Assembly: GCA_028751875.1 (NCBI GenBank)
Contig: CM054134.1
Location: 73,694,284 to 73,758,283 of the forward strand
DNA from: Rapana venosa
Taxonomy: Eukaryota; Mollusca; Gastropoda; Neogastropoda; Muricidae
DNA: 64,000 bases
Direction of reading: 5' to 3'
A program made the position numbers and the translations under genes. Positions 33,830 through 45,560 of the stretch are shown in pieces (position 1 is the stretch's first letter; every line of letters starts with the position of its first letter). The notes beneath the pieces are model-generated. The model was not told the DNA's origin, ran no database searches, and saw nothing but the letters and a program-made list of their open reading frames with translations.

Positions 33830-34140
33830 TGTGTGTGTGTGTGTGTGTGTGTGATTTGTCAGCTCGATAGCATTTACCTCCGGTTATTTTATTGGAAACT
33901 GTACAGTAAAACGAAATGGTTGAAATATGTTGTCATGTGTAGTGAGTGTTGCAAATGACGAGTGCGACGTAACAATGAACAGTTTAGTGGATGGATTATA
34001 TTATACTGTACAAAAAGAGTGAAGTTGGGTGATGTTTTCTTTCAGTCCTGCCTTGTTTCGTTGTCAAAAAAAAGTTTTTTAAAAAGTGAATAAGCGTAGG
34101 AAAGTAAGCGAAACAATAAAGAGGCCTAGTGTTCGATTAA
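33304..34140. other. Intergenic, microsatellites only
   Basis: (CAGGCAGA)n near 33350, (CA)n near 33725, and (TC)n-(GTGC)n-(GT)n at 33780..33853. No gene seen. Confidence 0.5.
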
Positions 34141-34144
34141 CTTA

Positions 34145-34575
34145 AAAAGAATTTACCCCGTGGGGCTGGGGGGCTTTCAGTATGAATAGCATCCCCACTT
34201 TCTGGAAATTATGTGCTAGGAATTCCCTCTTTTCAATCTCTCTCTTTGTTTCTGCCTTGCTCCTTTTCTTCCTGTCACTTTCTTCTTTTTTCCCTGCCTT
34301 TTCGGCTCATTCTCCTGCCTTTTTCCCCCAGAAAGACTAAAACAACAACGATTTCTCTTCAAAGCCGATGTTTTCTTCTCGTCACTTTCTTCTTGTCTTT
34401 TCCCTGCCTTTTTCTCCCCCAGAAAGACTCAAAATACGATTTCTCTTCAAAGCCGATGTCAGATGCGCTGGGTCCGACTTTCCCAGGCGCTTAACGGCAG
34501 CGTAACTAATTTTTGCTCATATGACAGACAACAGTAGTTGCTGTCTGAACATTCGACGAAGACGATGACTTCAAA
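34145..34575 (+). mobile_element. LINE 3'-end fragment, second copy
   Basis: Homologous to 7880..8240, with an internal ~85-base duplication of a CTTTTTCCCCCAGAAAGACT-type segment. Confidence 0.5.
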
Positions 34576-34957
34576 AATGTTTATATTTCAAGAACTCCCA
34601 CTCTCCCTTTCCCTTTGGGGGTGCACAAAAGTTGACAATGCTAGAACAAGCAGTTTGAAACAGTTTTTACTTTAGCTTTTGCCCCTTGGGATTGTATGCT
34701 AAGGAAATAAACATATGGCGGAAGTCGGTGCAGTTACACATGCTCATGTCAATCAAGCACAGACTAAAAAAAAAACCCAGCAACAAAACCCACAATGTAA
34801 AACTAGACCAGTAGACCAATATGGGTAACAGTACCAAAGTCAAATCAACTCATAACAATGATTCATGTTAACATTATATTGACTCACGAAAACATTAAAT
34901 TTGTAATAAAACGGACATAGAGTCTACATTTTGCTAGTTCAATAACAAGTTTTGATT

Positions 34958-35045
34958 TACGCTGGTCCCTAGAGAAGCTGAGCTATGAAGTCTCTGATGC
35001 CTCTCTCCCCTACGACCACATAGGATATGGGACACCTTTACCTTT
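34958..35045 (+). mobile_element. tRNA/5S chimeric SINE, 3' fragment
   Basis: GAGAAGCTGAGCTATGAAG to CATAGGATATGGGACACC. Confidence 0.65.
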
Positions 35046-35995
35046 TTTTCTTTCTTAAATTTAAAAAACAACAACTATATTTCAAAAGGTGGAATTTTAC
35101 AGCATTTGGATGATACATAGAAAACATTTCTGCAAGCAATCACACCTGTTGCGTTCAATAACAGGATGTGAACATTTTGATAGGTTATGAAATTCATTTC
35201 CGATTTTTGCCAATGGACGCGCATTGCATTGGCGTTAATTTCTTGATACAGCATTTGATCTATCACACTGAACAGGAAAGTTCTGATCAGAACATCTGAA
35301 TTTGACCAGAGGCTCATGGAGAGAAAGTGGTAAAATTAGCAAGTACGTTTCCAGACAAAAGTTACTTTTAAAGCATAGGATAGTTAGATCTGGCACACAC
35401 CACTGTCAGCCACTCTGTTTTTCCATGTCTGAACGTCTTAGTCTTTAAGTCTTAGTCTCTTGAAGGGTTTACCGAAAATACTGGATATTTTTCCGAACAA
35501 AAGACAGGCCTAATTTACTGAAAAGAATGAAAAATTTTCAAACTAGGGTAACTGAAATTGGTTAGTATACGATTACTTGTAAAAGTCTAGAGAGGAAAGG
35601 AAAGGAATAAAATATATGACGCACCTTCTAATAACGTCTTTAAAAAAAATTACGTCAAGTTTTTATTTTACTACGTCAATTCTTGTCTTACCCTCCTCCC
35701 CTTCATTCGTGTTTATCCTTCATTCATATGTTAAGTCACAAACTGGCGAAAAATGAGGAAGCTTGACACACATATAAAACTTGTGTATTTGAAAAATAAC
35801 TTTAAACCTGTAAAAAGTTCCACCGAATCTTAAAAACAAAACAAAACAAAACACAAAACGCCCCCAAACTCTAAGAGCTGTAGCCTATAACCCCCCTTCC
35901 CCCCAAAAAAAACCAACCCCAAAACAAAACGACAAAACTTTCGTAGGCCTATCTGAACATATCCCAGCTTGCACAACTGTCTAACGTCTCCCTGT
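35046..35995. other. 3' flank and probable 3' UTR of the TLR gene
   Basis: AT-rich, not repetitive. The end near 35996 should be 3' UTR. Confidence 0.4.
35662..35667 (-). promoter_or_regulatory. Candidate poly(A) signal of the TLR gene
   Basis: AATAAA on the minus strand about 330 bases past the TLR stop codon. Confidence 0.35.
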
Positions 35996-36622
35996 TCACA
36001 CTAGACCTTCCGAATCTTCCAGCGCCACATGCAGGCGCTCCCAAAACATGGCCTGCACTTCCCCCACCTCCTCCTCCTCCGCCTCCCACTCCACGTAAGT
36101 GGTGGTCCGCAACACCGCCATCATGGCACCCGTCATCTCACGTGACCCCACGGCCTGCAGCGCCACAATCACCAAGACGTCATCCCGCTCCATGACGCAA
36201 GTCTGGCAGAACTTGAGCTCGAACTGACACCACTCGCTGCGGGCGAAGAAGGGCGAGAAGACGAGGAGAATGCGTTCGCTCTCCGCCACGCAGTCGGAAA
36301 TGTTGTCCACGATGTGCTTACCCGGGACGAAATCCCGCTGGTGGACGCAGAGTCGCAGTCCCCACTCGCCTTCCAGAACGGGGATCAGCCGGTGCTCCAC
36401 CCAGCCCATGTTTTCCTCCGCGTAGGACACGAACAGGTCGTACTTGAACCGCCGACGCCCGCGGAGCCTCTGGCGTTGCTGCCGTCCCCGACAGGCCTCG
36501 TACAGCCACAGGCGCACGTGCCAGCGGAAGCGGAAGAAGAGGGAGAAGAGGAGGAAGAAGAGGATGAAGACGCAGGTGATGGAGATGGTGAAGGCAGCGG
36601 CGTCAGAGCCCAGCATGCAAGC
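35996..36622 (-). CDS. TLR: TLR last exon: transmembrane helix and TIR domain (constant part)
   Basis: 627 bases with the stop TGA at 35996..35998, after the acceptor TTTTCAAAG. It opens ACMLGSDAAAFTISITCVFI, a hydrophobic helix ending RFRWHVRL as in many TLRs. An arginine-rich linker follows, then the TIR domain. The BB loop keeps the RDxxPG sequence needed for signalling. The C-terminus has acidic EEEEVGE. It is the only TIR-coding exon seen in the window. Confidence 0.93.
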   Translation of the reverse strand, partial: ACMLGSDAAAFTISITCVFILFFLLFSLFFRFRWHVRLWLYEACRGRQQRQRLRGRRRFKYDLFVSYAEENMGWVEHRLIPVLEGEWGLRLCVHQRDFVPGKHIVDNISDCVAESERILLVFSPFFARSEWCQFELKFCQTCVMERDDVLVIVALQAVGSREMTGAMMAVLRTTTYVEWEAEEEEVGEVQAMFWERLHVALEDSEGLV

Positions 36623-38342
36623 CTTTGAAAACCACAGACAGACAGGCAGAACGTGGCATGATAAAGGATGAGGTGTGACTATGAAATAGTAATAATAATA
36701 ATTAAAAAAAATGTATGGAATTATTATTATTTCAAGATATAACGACATAGGGATTATGTGTGACTATGAAATCAAGATATAACGACAGTGATTATGTGTG
36801 ACTATGAAATCAAGATAACGACAGAGTGATTATGTATGACTATGAATATCAAGATATAACGACAGAGTCAAGTCAAGTCAAGTCAAAAACACTTTAATCA
36901 TCCCATGAAGGGCAATCAGTGATTATGTGTGACTATGAAGTCAGGTGGTAGGATGAACAGATGGCATGACAAGCCTCTTGAAGCTACTGGCCCTGGGTTT
37001 GAACACGAGCACAATCATCATTTAATAGGAAATTTTTACATATCTTCCAACTCAGCTTAAAAGAGCATACCTATCAACGCCTCACTGACAGACTTACATT
37101 AAGTATGTTCATACAACGTATGTACATCAACGCTTCAGTGGCTTCAGTCAGCTTTCAGAGGGTTGCGGCAGCAGCATTAAATCCCCTGGTATGTTTCAGA
37201 GGCTGAACCAGCGCCAGCAGCATGAAATCACCCCGTGTGTTTCAGAGGCTGAACCAGCGGCATGAAATCACCCCGTATGTTTCAGAGGCTGAACCAGCGG
37301 CATGAAATCACCCCGTATGTTTCAGAGGCTGAACCAGCGGCATGAAATCACCCCGTATGTTTCAGAGGCATGACGGCGTTATGCCACTGATCATGTGTGT
37401 GCTATGTGGATTTTCGCCATGGCAGGTGTGATGAAAACGCATAATGGAACATAATGGCTGGAGCGTTGTTGTGCCCATGGTCTGAAGGCCCGGCTCAAGC
37501 CACCATGAGACACCCGTTCAATGGGATTTTAGTTTGTTTTTTGTCATGGTGATAACATCAGATGCTGACTCCACTCCCCCCGGAAAGTCATTCGGATGAG
37601 ACTATATAAACCGTAGCCCCGACTGCGAACGGACGCAGAACACCTTGCACACACGTTAAAACCCGGCCTTTGGGAAGAGAACGTGTGCGGGAAGGAGGGG
37701 GATGTCGGATGACGGGCACAACTTTCTAACCACCACGCTATCTCCCCCTCCCCCCCTTCCCACCACCCCCTACCAACCACCACCACCAACATCATCCTAT
37801 ATTCTGGAGTATGATTTTGACAATGTCTTATTGCTTAGTATGCTATTCACAAGCCTTTTTGTGCATGTCTTAATTTGAACTTAACACGGTGGTGACGGGA
37901 TAGCTCTCAGTGGTCAGAGCACTCGCTTTTCCCCCCAGCTAAGGTTAAGCAGCATCGAGCGTGGTTACCTCTTGGATGGGTGACTGTTTGCGCCCCTTGG
38001 CTTCAGTACAGTTCCCCCAATTCACCCAGATGTAAATGGGTAACTGCCTCTTTAGGGTCAGGGCAGGTAGAGCAGCGAGGCAGAGGAGATGGGCTTAGCC
38101 CTCTCAATATGCTGGCCCATTGAAAATTTGAGGTCTGATGCCTCGCCCCCCCTACGACCACATAGGTTATGGGACATCTGTGCCTTTACCTTTATCCTTG
38201 TCATGGAGACAACATCGATTGCACACACTAGTACAAGCAGGTAAGAAATCTCTCTCTCTCTCTCTCACTCACTCCCGTCTCTCTCCCTCTCTGTCTGTCT
38301 GTCTGTCTGTCTCTCCCTCCCTCCCTCCCGTCTCTCTCCCTC

Positions 38343-38374
<32 letters not shown>

Positions 38375-38421
38375 CTCCCGTCTCTCTACCTCTCTGTCCT
38401 GTCTGTCTGTCTGTCTCTCTC

Positions 38422-38464
<43 letters not shown>

Positions 38465-38486
38465 CCTTCCGTCTCTCTCCCTCTCT

Positions 38487-38522
<36 letters not shown>

Positions 38523-38631
38523 CCTCCCTCCCGTCTCTCTCCCTCTCTTCTGTCTGTCTCTCTCGCTCTCTCTCTCTCTCTTTCTCTCTCCCTCCCTCCC
38601 GTCTCTCTCCCTCTCTGTCTGTCTGTCTGTC

Positions 38632-38664
<33 letters not shown>

Positions 38665-40768
38665 CTTTCTCTCTCCCTCCTCCCGTTCTCTCCCTCTCTG
38701 TCTGTCTGTCTGTCTCTCCTCTCTGTCTGTCTGTCTGCTCTCTCTCTCTTCTCTCTCCCTCTCTGTCTGTCTGTCTATCTGTCTCCCTTCCTCCCATCTC
38801 TCTCTCTCCCCCTCCCGTCCCCTCTCTCTCTCCCCACCCCTCTCTCTCTCCCCCCCCCCCTCTCTCTCTCTCCCTGACCTGTTCGTTCAAAACGAAGTCC
38901 GGCAGGGTGATGTTGTTGACGTTGGTGCAGGTGTAGCTGTTGGTGTGAAAGTCCACGAAAATCTCATAGCGGGTCTTCATCCAGCGCTGGAACCACAGGA
39001 TGTCGCAGGAGCAGTAGAACGGATTGCCAGACAACGTCAGCAGCTTCAGCCTGGGGACAGACAGACAGACAGACAGACAGACAGATTATATGATATTGTC
39101 GATTGCATGGAAAAAAAGACAAAGACAGACAGACACAGATGGGTTCGATTCCCGTTCAAGGGGGATATTTTCCCCCTGGAGTTAACATCAGTGCAGACTC
39201 CACTCTCCCCAAAAGTCCTTCGGATGAGACTATAAACCGAGGCCCCGTGTGCGAACGCACGCAGAATATCTTGCGCACACGTTAAATCCTGTTCCGCTTT
39301 TCGTAAGAGTAGGCCATTGTGTGGCGGTGGGAACGGATGACAGAATTTACAAAACCGCAAACACACGGGGACTGGATGTAAAAAAGGACATAAGTGCTTA
39401 TTCCATTATCCTCGATATAAAAGAATAGAATAGAATAGATGGATGGATGAGAAGACAGACAGATTGAGAGAGAGTGAGAGAATGAGACAGAGACAGACTG
39501 AGACAGACGGAGAAAGAGAGAGACGGACAGACAGTTGTTACGACTGCATGGAAAGACGGGCAGGCGAACGAACAGACAGAGAGATATGGATTCCATGCAG
39601 AGACAGACGGACAGGCGGACGGGTAAGTAGAGAAATAGACACGGATTGCATGCATAGTCAGACAGGCAGACGGACGGATGGAGAGGCAGGCAGACAGACA
39701 GATATGAATTACATGGATAGGTACACATACAGACGGACAAACAGATAGAGAGACAGGCAAACCAACAGTCAGATGTTAGGACAGACAGAACAAGCTGATG
39801 GAATAAATGGACCAAGGCATATAGATGGACAGGCAGACCGACGAAAGGACAGATATAGATATATTAAAAAAAAATTGCGAATGTTCCCATGATCAGACAA
39901 ACTTACAAAGATGGAAGGATAGACAATGTTTTGTATTGTATTGTCAGATTTCTTTGCCTGAAATTCGGGCTGCTCTATCCTGGGGAGAGGGCATAGCCAC
40001 TAGAGCAGCACCACCTATTTTTTCGCCTGTATGCAAGTGCTATTTGTTTTTCTCTATCAAAGTGGCTTTTTTTCCTACATAATTTTGCCAGGGACAGCTC
40101 TCTTGTTGCCGCGGGTTCTTTTACGTGCACTAAATATACATGGGACCTCGATTTATCCTCTCATCCAAAAGACTAGCATCCAGACCACCACTCATGGTAT
40201 ACTGGATGGGGGGAAAAGTTTTGGGCCCCAGAGGGGATAGAACCACCACACACTTCGAACCTGGACGTTTCGCTTTCTAGGCAGGCGCGTTACCTCTAGA
40301 CCACCGATCCATTGAGGGGCTGGTCTGCCTTGCTGACAAAACATGAGGCCTTGACAGCAGGATCCCTGTCTTTCTCTGTCTCTTTCTGTTGCCTCTGTTG
40401 TCCGGCTCTTTGGGGGCTCTTTTGGGGTCACGTCGCACCTGGCATGGGGGTTTTCTCCAAAACTGATACCCTTTGTATTCTGGCTCAACACAGGCTCCAC
40501 CACCATGTTCGCTGACGCTGAGCTGTCAGCAGGTTTGAGTTGTGATACAATGACAGTGTTGTGGCCCTCGCCAGCTATTGTCCAGCAGGATACTAAGTTG
40601 ATGGTTGGTAGAGTGTTCAGGGCAGTCACTACAGTAGCTGAAAGTCCCACCATTGGCATTTTTGGGCACATAAATCACAGTTTGCTTTTGTTTTTTACTC
40701 ACAGCTCAAGCAAAAGCAGGCTCTGTTGTTTTGCTTTTCCTCACGTGACCCGAGAGAGACAGAATGAG

Positions 40769-40829
<61 letters not shown>

Positions 40830-41123
40830 TGTTGATGGTTTAATTGTGAAAGGCTGTAGCCCATTACAATTGGGGTTTTGTCATTGAATAATTTGAATAT
40901 TTTTCCTTTCTATCATGCAACATAAGGACAGGAACACAATAAAAGTGCTAGCAAAATATATGTATTTGGCATTTGAAACCAGAGGAGGTATGTGAAGGAT
41001 GGTGTAGCCTACTAAATACGCTTTAGCACATTTCCAGTGTTTTGTATACACGCATACTTGTGATAAAAATCTGTATGCATTTCATTGAGCATATACACAG
41101 GGTGAGGAGAGAGCGAGCGAGCG

Positions 41124-41190
<67 letters not shown>

Positions 41191-41191
41191 C

Positions 41192-41240
<49 letters not shown>

Positions 41241-42603
41241 ACCGGTTCTGCAGCTCAGGAGAAAACGTTGTAGGAGAAATAGAAGCGATGGAATTGTTCG
41301 CCAAGCTTAAGTACTTCAGTTTAGGAAGTTGATCAAAAGCGCCTGCAGGAATACCAGCCAGATTGTTTTTGTACAATCCAAGAGCTTCCAGTTTCTTCAA
41401 GCCGCTGAACGTCTTCTCGGTTATCTGACTGATCTGCGTGTCTCCTAGAGACAGGTACTTCAGAGAACCTTTCAGTGGACGGAACAACTTCTCAAATCTG
41501 GAATCGGACACATCTGCGAAGTTGTTGGTCCATAGAAGAAGATTGCGAAGTCTGGAACAACCACCAAAGGCGTCTTCGTGAATCTTGGGCCTACCGAAGT
41601 CCACATGGTTCATGATGAATACAAGGTCAACCACTCGAGAATTGTTAAGGAAGAACTGCTGGATCTGGTCTATTTTGCCCTCCATCTGCATGATGTTAAG
41701 CGATGTCAGGGAAGGGAAGCGCGTGGTAGAAAACATGTTGGTGGAGAAGGTGAGAATTTTGTTGTATCTTAGAGACAGGAAGGCCAGGTTGGGTAAGCAC
41801 ACCTGACCACAAATTTCTGCAATCATGTTCTTGTCTAGGCTGAGATTGAGCAGGCGCGGGAACAAAGACCTATTAAAAGAGGAACAAGTCTTCGGAAAGT
41901 CGAACAGACGATTGTCTCGAAGGGACAGATTCTGTACAGTGGGTAGATATGTTGTGTTCAGATCGTAGATTTCATTATGCGAGAATATCAGGAAACTGAC
42001 GTTTCGGAGAAACTGGAACACAGACAGATTCAAAGAAGGGATGAAATTCCAGCTGAAATCTAGCTCTGTTGTCTTGGATATGCTGGCATTGCGAAAAGCA
42101 AGTGGCGGGATATCCCGGAGCCCCAGACAGCTGAGGTCTAGCGACACACCGCCCCGAATAGACATCAGAAGCGGCAGGTCCTTGTAGGTCAGGTTGTTGG
42201 AGCCGCCCAGGTACAACCTCTTCAGTCTGGACAGTTCGCGAAAAGCAGCACGGGAGAGGTAGACCAGGCCGTTGTTGAACAGGTCAATCTCCTCCACCTC
42301 TCCAGACACATTTCCAAAGAAATGACGCCCTGAGATACTTCGCAGATTGTTGTCAGACAGGTTCAGGTACAGGTAGGACCCTGGGCCCACAAAAGGAACA
42401 AAGGTGAAGTTCTGAAAGGAACAGTCGACTGTTGCCTCGCTGCAGGTGCACAACGTCTCGTTTAGGCAGGGACGCCCGTGTTTCTCCCTGGGAAACTTCC
42501 CCGACCGATACCAGCAAGGAGGAACGTCGCACTCCGAGAACGCAATGTGGACACACACGATGCTAAACGCAGCTAGGAGAAAATACCACCTCATGATCAT
42601 CAT
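35996..42603 (-). CDS. TLR: Toll-like receptor, exons 41243..42603, 38879..39050, 35996..36622
   Basis: A single-pass innate immune receptor. Three exons join in frame (phases 2 and 0) to 719 residues. Order: signal peptide (~1-24, MMIMRWYFLLAAFSIVCVHI onward), cysteine-bearing LRRNT (~25-70), about 15 LRRs (~75-455), LRRCT with NPFYCSC (~463-469), transmembrane helix (~522-541), basic juxtamembrane stretch, and TIR domain (~570-719). TIR box 1 YDLFVSYAEEN, box 2 RDFVPG and box 3 FW are present, so signalling through an adaptor such as MyD88 is expected. The single LRRCT and ~700-residue length fit the single-cysteine-cluster TLRs of molluscs. Two further LRR exons upstream may share exons 2-3. 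Confidence 0.92.
36734..36862. repeat. ~39-bp tandem repeat, 3-4 units
   Basis: Unit contains TGTGACTATGAAATCAAGAT then ATAACGACAG, just upstream (sense) of the TIR exon. Confidence 0.85.
37160..37370. repeat. ~41-bp minisatellite, 4-5 units
   Basis: Unit contains TGTTTCAGAGGCTGAACCAG then CGGCATGAAATCACCCCG. Units 2-4 are nearly identical. Confidence 0.9.
37450..37745 (+). mobile_element. SINE-A-like, diverged
   Basis: Head-like GTTGTGCCCATGGTCTGAAG, body TGATAACATCAGATGCTGAC and GATGAGACTATATAAACCG; no clear tail. Confidence 0.55.
37893..38200 (+). mobile_element. tRNA/5S chimeric SINE, full copy, plus strand
   Basis: Head ACGGGATAGCTCTCAGTGG, then TTAAGCAGCATCGAGCGTGG and TTGGATGGGTGACTGTTTG, then body to CATAGGTTATGGGACATC. 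Confidence 0.82.
38240..38876. repeat. (TC)n/(GTCT)n/(CCCT)n array
   Basis: About 640 bases of pyrimidine repeats on the plus strand with a higher-order unit of about 65-75 bases (CTCCCTCCCGTCTCTCTCCC then CTGTCTGTCTG). It ends 2 bases from the LRRCT exon, so its purine strand directly follows the splice donor in the transcript. Confidence 0.95.
38879..39050 (-). CDS. TLR: TLR middle exon: last LRR and LRRCT (constant part)
   Basis: 172 bases, acceptor CTGTCCCCAG, donor GTCAGG. It reads LKLLTLSGNPFYCSCDILWF, then QRWMKTRYEIFVDF and CTNVNNITLPDFVLNEQ. NPFxCxCDxxWF is the hallmark of the cysteine cap next to the membrane. The first base completes an Arg codon started by any of the three upstream LRR exons. 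Confidence 0.93.
39138..39435 (+). mobile_element. SINE-A, truncated at the B box
   Basis: Starts GGGTTCGATTCCCGTTCAAG and runs to the ATATAAAAGAATAGAATAGA tail. Confidence 0.85.
39440..39870. repeat. Degenerate (GACA)n-derived array
   Basis: Purine-rich AGACAGACGGACAGG-type sequence with a ~90-base higher-order recurrence (AGATATGGATTCCATGCA / ATATGAATTACATGGATA). Frames here are compositional. Confidence 0.8.
39945..40317 (-). mobile_element. tRNA-Leu-like SINE, near full length
   Basis: TCAGATTTCTTTGCCTGAAA at the tail side, CGCTTTCTAGGCAGGCGCGT at the head, GGTGGTCTGGATGCTAGTC block within. Confidence 0.8.
40318..40765. other. Unassigned intron sequence with a long minus-strand frame
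   Basis: A minus-strand frame of about 115 residues covers 40320..40671. It is not low complexity, but I recognise no family and it runs into the SINE. The end (about 40715..40755) matches intron sequence after the third LRR exon. Confidence 0.3.
40770..41236. repeat. Two (GA)n tracts beside the first LRR exon
   Basis: GA tracts at 40770..40826 and 41105..41236, the second ending 6 bases from the exon, inside or next to the donor region. Confidence 0.95.
41243..42603 (-). CDS. TLR: TLR LRR exon A (variable part, proximal)
   Basis: 1361 coding bases from ATG 42603 to donor CCG|GTAATC, phase 2. Signal peptide, LRRNT (CDVPPCWY...CTCSEATVDC), then LRRs such as YLYLNLSDNNLRSIS, VEEIDLFNNGLVYLS, LKYLSLGDTQISQIT and LKYLSLANNSIASIS. 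It ends SPELQNR and continues in the LRRCT exon as LKLLTLSGNPF without a gap in LRR periodicity. Many N-x-S/T sites fit an extracellular domain. It is clearly diverged from exons B and C. Confidence 0.93.
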
Positions 42604-43095
42604 CAGTTACACGTCAACTTCAGCAAAATTAGTGTGTGAGGTACCTCACTTTCTAGGCTTTGGTGAATTCCTTTTTTCTCTCCCCCCCCCCCCCCCCCCC
42701 CTCAGAACAGAATTCCACGGCTGTGGGCTAGCTGCCCGCACATGAAGTCACTTTACAAAAGCACAGTTTCGGTTACACATGCTTGTATGAGAAGGAAAAG
42801 GTGGAGCGAGATTTCTTGAACAGGGTCTGTCAACTTATGAAGTGGTCCTAAATTACGGGGGAGGGGATAGCAAAAAAGTAACGTTGAAAAAGTACCCTGT
42901 CGGTGGTGCTCTTGTTTGTTAGCATGCATCCATTTTCCTTGTTTCGGTAACAAGTTGACGACACTTCCTGGTTTTACGAATAATTATCTTCCTTGTTTGT
43001 AGTTTTCCTCCTTTTTGAAGAAGTTATACTCTACACAATGCATATCTGTTGGATGAAATCGTGTACATTTTGTTTCCTGTATGGCTTGATTTAAC
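42604..43095 (-). promoter_or_regulatory. Upstream region of LRR exon A, probable promoter and 5' UTR
   Basis: Non-repetitive apart from a C run at about 42681..42700. A promoter is expected because exon A has its own start codon. No motif could be assigned with confidence. Confidence 0.3.
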
Positions 43096-43099
43096 ACTT

Positions 43100-43279
43100 A
43101 ACAAATGATAATAATGATGATAATCATGATCCTAATCATAGTAACAATACTAACAATAATAATAATGGCAATAATAATCACACCACTACAACTACTACTA
43201 CTTTTACAGCGGCTGCAGCTACTTCTACTGCTATTAAACAACAGCAACAAGAATAATGATAATAATGATATTTCTGCTG

Positions 43280-43324
<45 letters not shown>

Positions 43325-43680
43325 TTACTACTACTACTACTACTTACTACTACTTACTACTTACTACTACTCACTACTACTATACTACACTACTTACTAC
43401 TACTACTACTACCTACTAATACTTACTACCTACATACTTACTAACTACTACTACTACATTACTACTACTACTACTTACTACTACTACTATTACTCTACTA
43501 CTATACTACTACTACATACTACTACATACTACTACATTACTACTACTTACTACTACTTACTACTCACTACTACTACTACACACTAACTAACTATACTCCA
43601 CTACTACTACTACTACTAACTACTACTATACTACATACTACTAACTACTACAAATATACTACTATTCTACTACTACTAAA

Positions 43681-43715
<35 letters not shown>

Positions 43716-43729
43716 TACTACTACTATAT

Positions 43730-43788
<59 letters not shown>

Positions 43789-43826
43789 ACTACTAACTAC
43801 TACTACTACTACTACTACTATTACTA

Positions 43827-43860
<34 letters not shown>

Positions 43861-44090
43861 TTACTACTACTACTACTACAAACTACTACTACTACTACAC
43901 TACTACTATTACTAACTTACTACTACTATACTACTACTACTACTACTACTATACTTTACTACTACTTCCCTACTACTACTACTACTATTTCACTACACTA
44001 CTACTACTACACTAACTACTACCTACTACTACTACTATACTAACTACTACTACTACAAACTATATCTACTACTTACTACTACTACTACAA

Positions 44091-44149
<59 letters not shown>

Positions 44150-44385
44150 TTGCTGCCGCCGCAGCCGCCGCTGCTCCTCCTATTACTACTGCTGCTGCTG
44201 CTGCTCCTCCTCCTACTGCTGCTGCTGCTCCTCCTCCTCCTCCTACTACTACTACTGCTGCTGCTGCTCCTCCTCCTCCTCCTACTGCTGCTGCTGCTGC
44301 TGCTGCTGTTCTACTACCACTGCTATTGCTACAGTTGCTGCTGCTACTACTACTGATAATAAACAACAACAATGCAAATTAATAA
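43100..44385. repeat. Very long (TAC)n/(GCT)n trinucleotide array
   Basis: About 1.25 kb, mostly ACT/TAC with single-base slips, and a GCT/CCT-rich segment at 44126..44350. Confidence 0.95.
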
Positions 44386-44449
44386 CAATAACAACTACAT
44401 TGATACATCACTACCACCACCACCACTACCACCACTTCCTCCCCCCCTC

Positions 44450-44535
44450 ACACACACAAACACACACACACACACACACATGCGCGCGCGCGCATATGCA
44501 TGCAAGCACGCACCCACGCACACACACAACTGTTA
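44450..44535. repeat. (CA)n and (GC)n microsatellite
   Basis: CA array with GCGCGCGCGC near 44482. Confidence 0.85.
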
Positions 44536-44596
44536 TCAGCTACTTGCGCTTGGCAATATAAAAGTGAACATGGAAGCCATTTTCTGAGACCTAGGC

Positions 44597-44624
44597 TTAG
44601 ATTCAGCGCTATATAAATTCCATA

Positions 44625-44658
<34 letters not shown>
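44597..44658 (+). mobile_element. Short dispersed element with ATT microsatellite
   Basis: GATTCAGCGCTATATAAATT, then CCATACATT and (ATT)n. Confidence 0.65.
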
Positions 44659-44660
<2 letters not shown>

Positions 44661-44699
44661 ATTCTGGATTTCATTTCCTCGTTTGTTACTTGATCTCTG

Positions 44700-45062
44700 T
44701 ATGAGACGTGAAAACCAGAGTTGAAAACACCATCGGGCCATATGAAGAGCTCCTGACTTCAGTGGAAAAAAAACGAAAACTAAAGTAGAATGGGCACGTC
44801 ACACGAACATCTGGACTGGCCAAGACTGTCCTACAGGGAACAAACAGTACAAGGAGGGAGACGAAGAGGCAGAGAGAGAAAGCGATGGGAAGACAACATC
44901 AGAGACTGGACTGGTGTTGAGTGGAACGACTTGCTAAGGAAAGCTGAAAACCGCGAGGAGTGGAGGAAGCTGGTTGCAAAATCTTCAGTGGTGCCCCATA
45001 CGGTCTCCCAGACTACGGGATAGGTTGGGGGTGAAAGTGAAGGCTTTGAAGCAGGACAAGAG
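44700..45062 (+). mobile_element. LINE ORF2 C-terminal fragment, second family
   Basis: A frame reads GLAKTVLQGT-like with one shift, then VQGGRRRGRERKRWEDNIRD and ENREEWRKLVAKSSVVP. This is a typical C-terminus of non-LTR reverse transcriptases, different from the one at 10012. Confidence 0.7.
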
Positions 45063-45224
45063 GAATCAGATAAACAGCTCTTCAGTTCAGCGTAGTGCCT
45101 CAGAAAGTTAAAGGGTGAGAGAGGAAAGAACTACATCTATAGAAATTAGTTCAACAGTGTACATCGTATCACACAGTCTCAACGAAAGAAGTTGTTAATG
45201 TCAATGTAGAAGAGCCCTTCTTCT

Positions 45225-45386
45225 TCTTCTTCTTGAAATTCTCCTCCTCCTTCTCCTTCTTTTCTTCTTCTTCTTCTTCTTCTTCTTCTTCTCCTTTTCT
45301 TCATCATCATCTCATCATCTATCTCATCATCATCTTCTTCTTCTTCTTCTCTTCTTCTTCTTCTTCTTCTTCTTCTTCTTCTCTCA

Positions 45387-45440
<54 letters not shown>

Positions 45441-45560
45441 TCTTCTTCTTCTCATCTATCATCTTCATCATCTCATCTCATCATCTCATCTTCTTTCTTC
45501 TTCTTCTTCTTCTTCTTCTTCTTCTTCTTCTTCTGTTCCTCCTCCTTCTTCTTTTTCCAA
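45225..45560. repeat. (CTT)n and (ATC)n array
   Basis: Trinucleotide arrays with (TCA)n at about 45385..45440. Confidence 0.95.

Noticed and set aside
36314..36628. 104-codon plus-strand frame rich in Glu
   Set aside because: Antisense shadow of the TIR exon.
37160..37370. CRISPR-like regular repeats
   Set aside because: Units are directly abutting with no variable spacers, in a eukaryotic intron; it is a minisatellite.
38138..39235. 365-codon plus-strand frame and 268-codon minus-strand frame
   Set aside because: The plus frame is a TC/GTCT array artefact. The minus frame is real only over the LRRCT exon (38879..39050).
40192..40671. 159-codon minus-strand frame as a gene
   Set aside because: The C-terminal third is SINE sequence; the rest has no recognisable domain and lies in the TLR intron.
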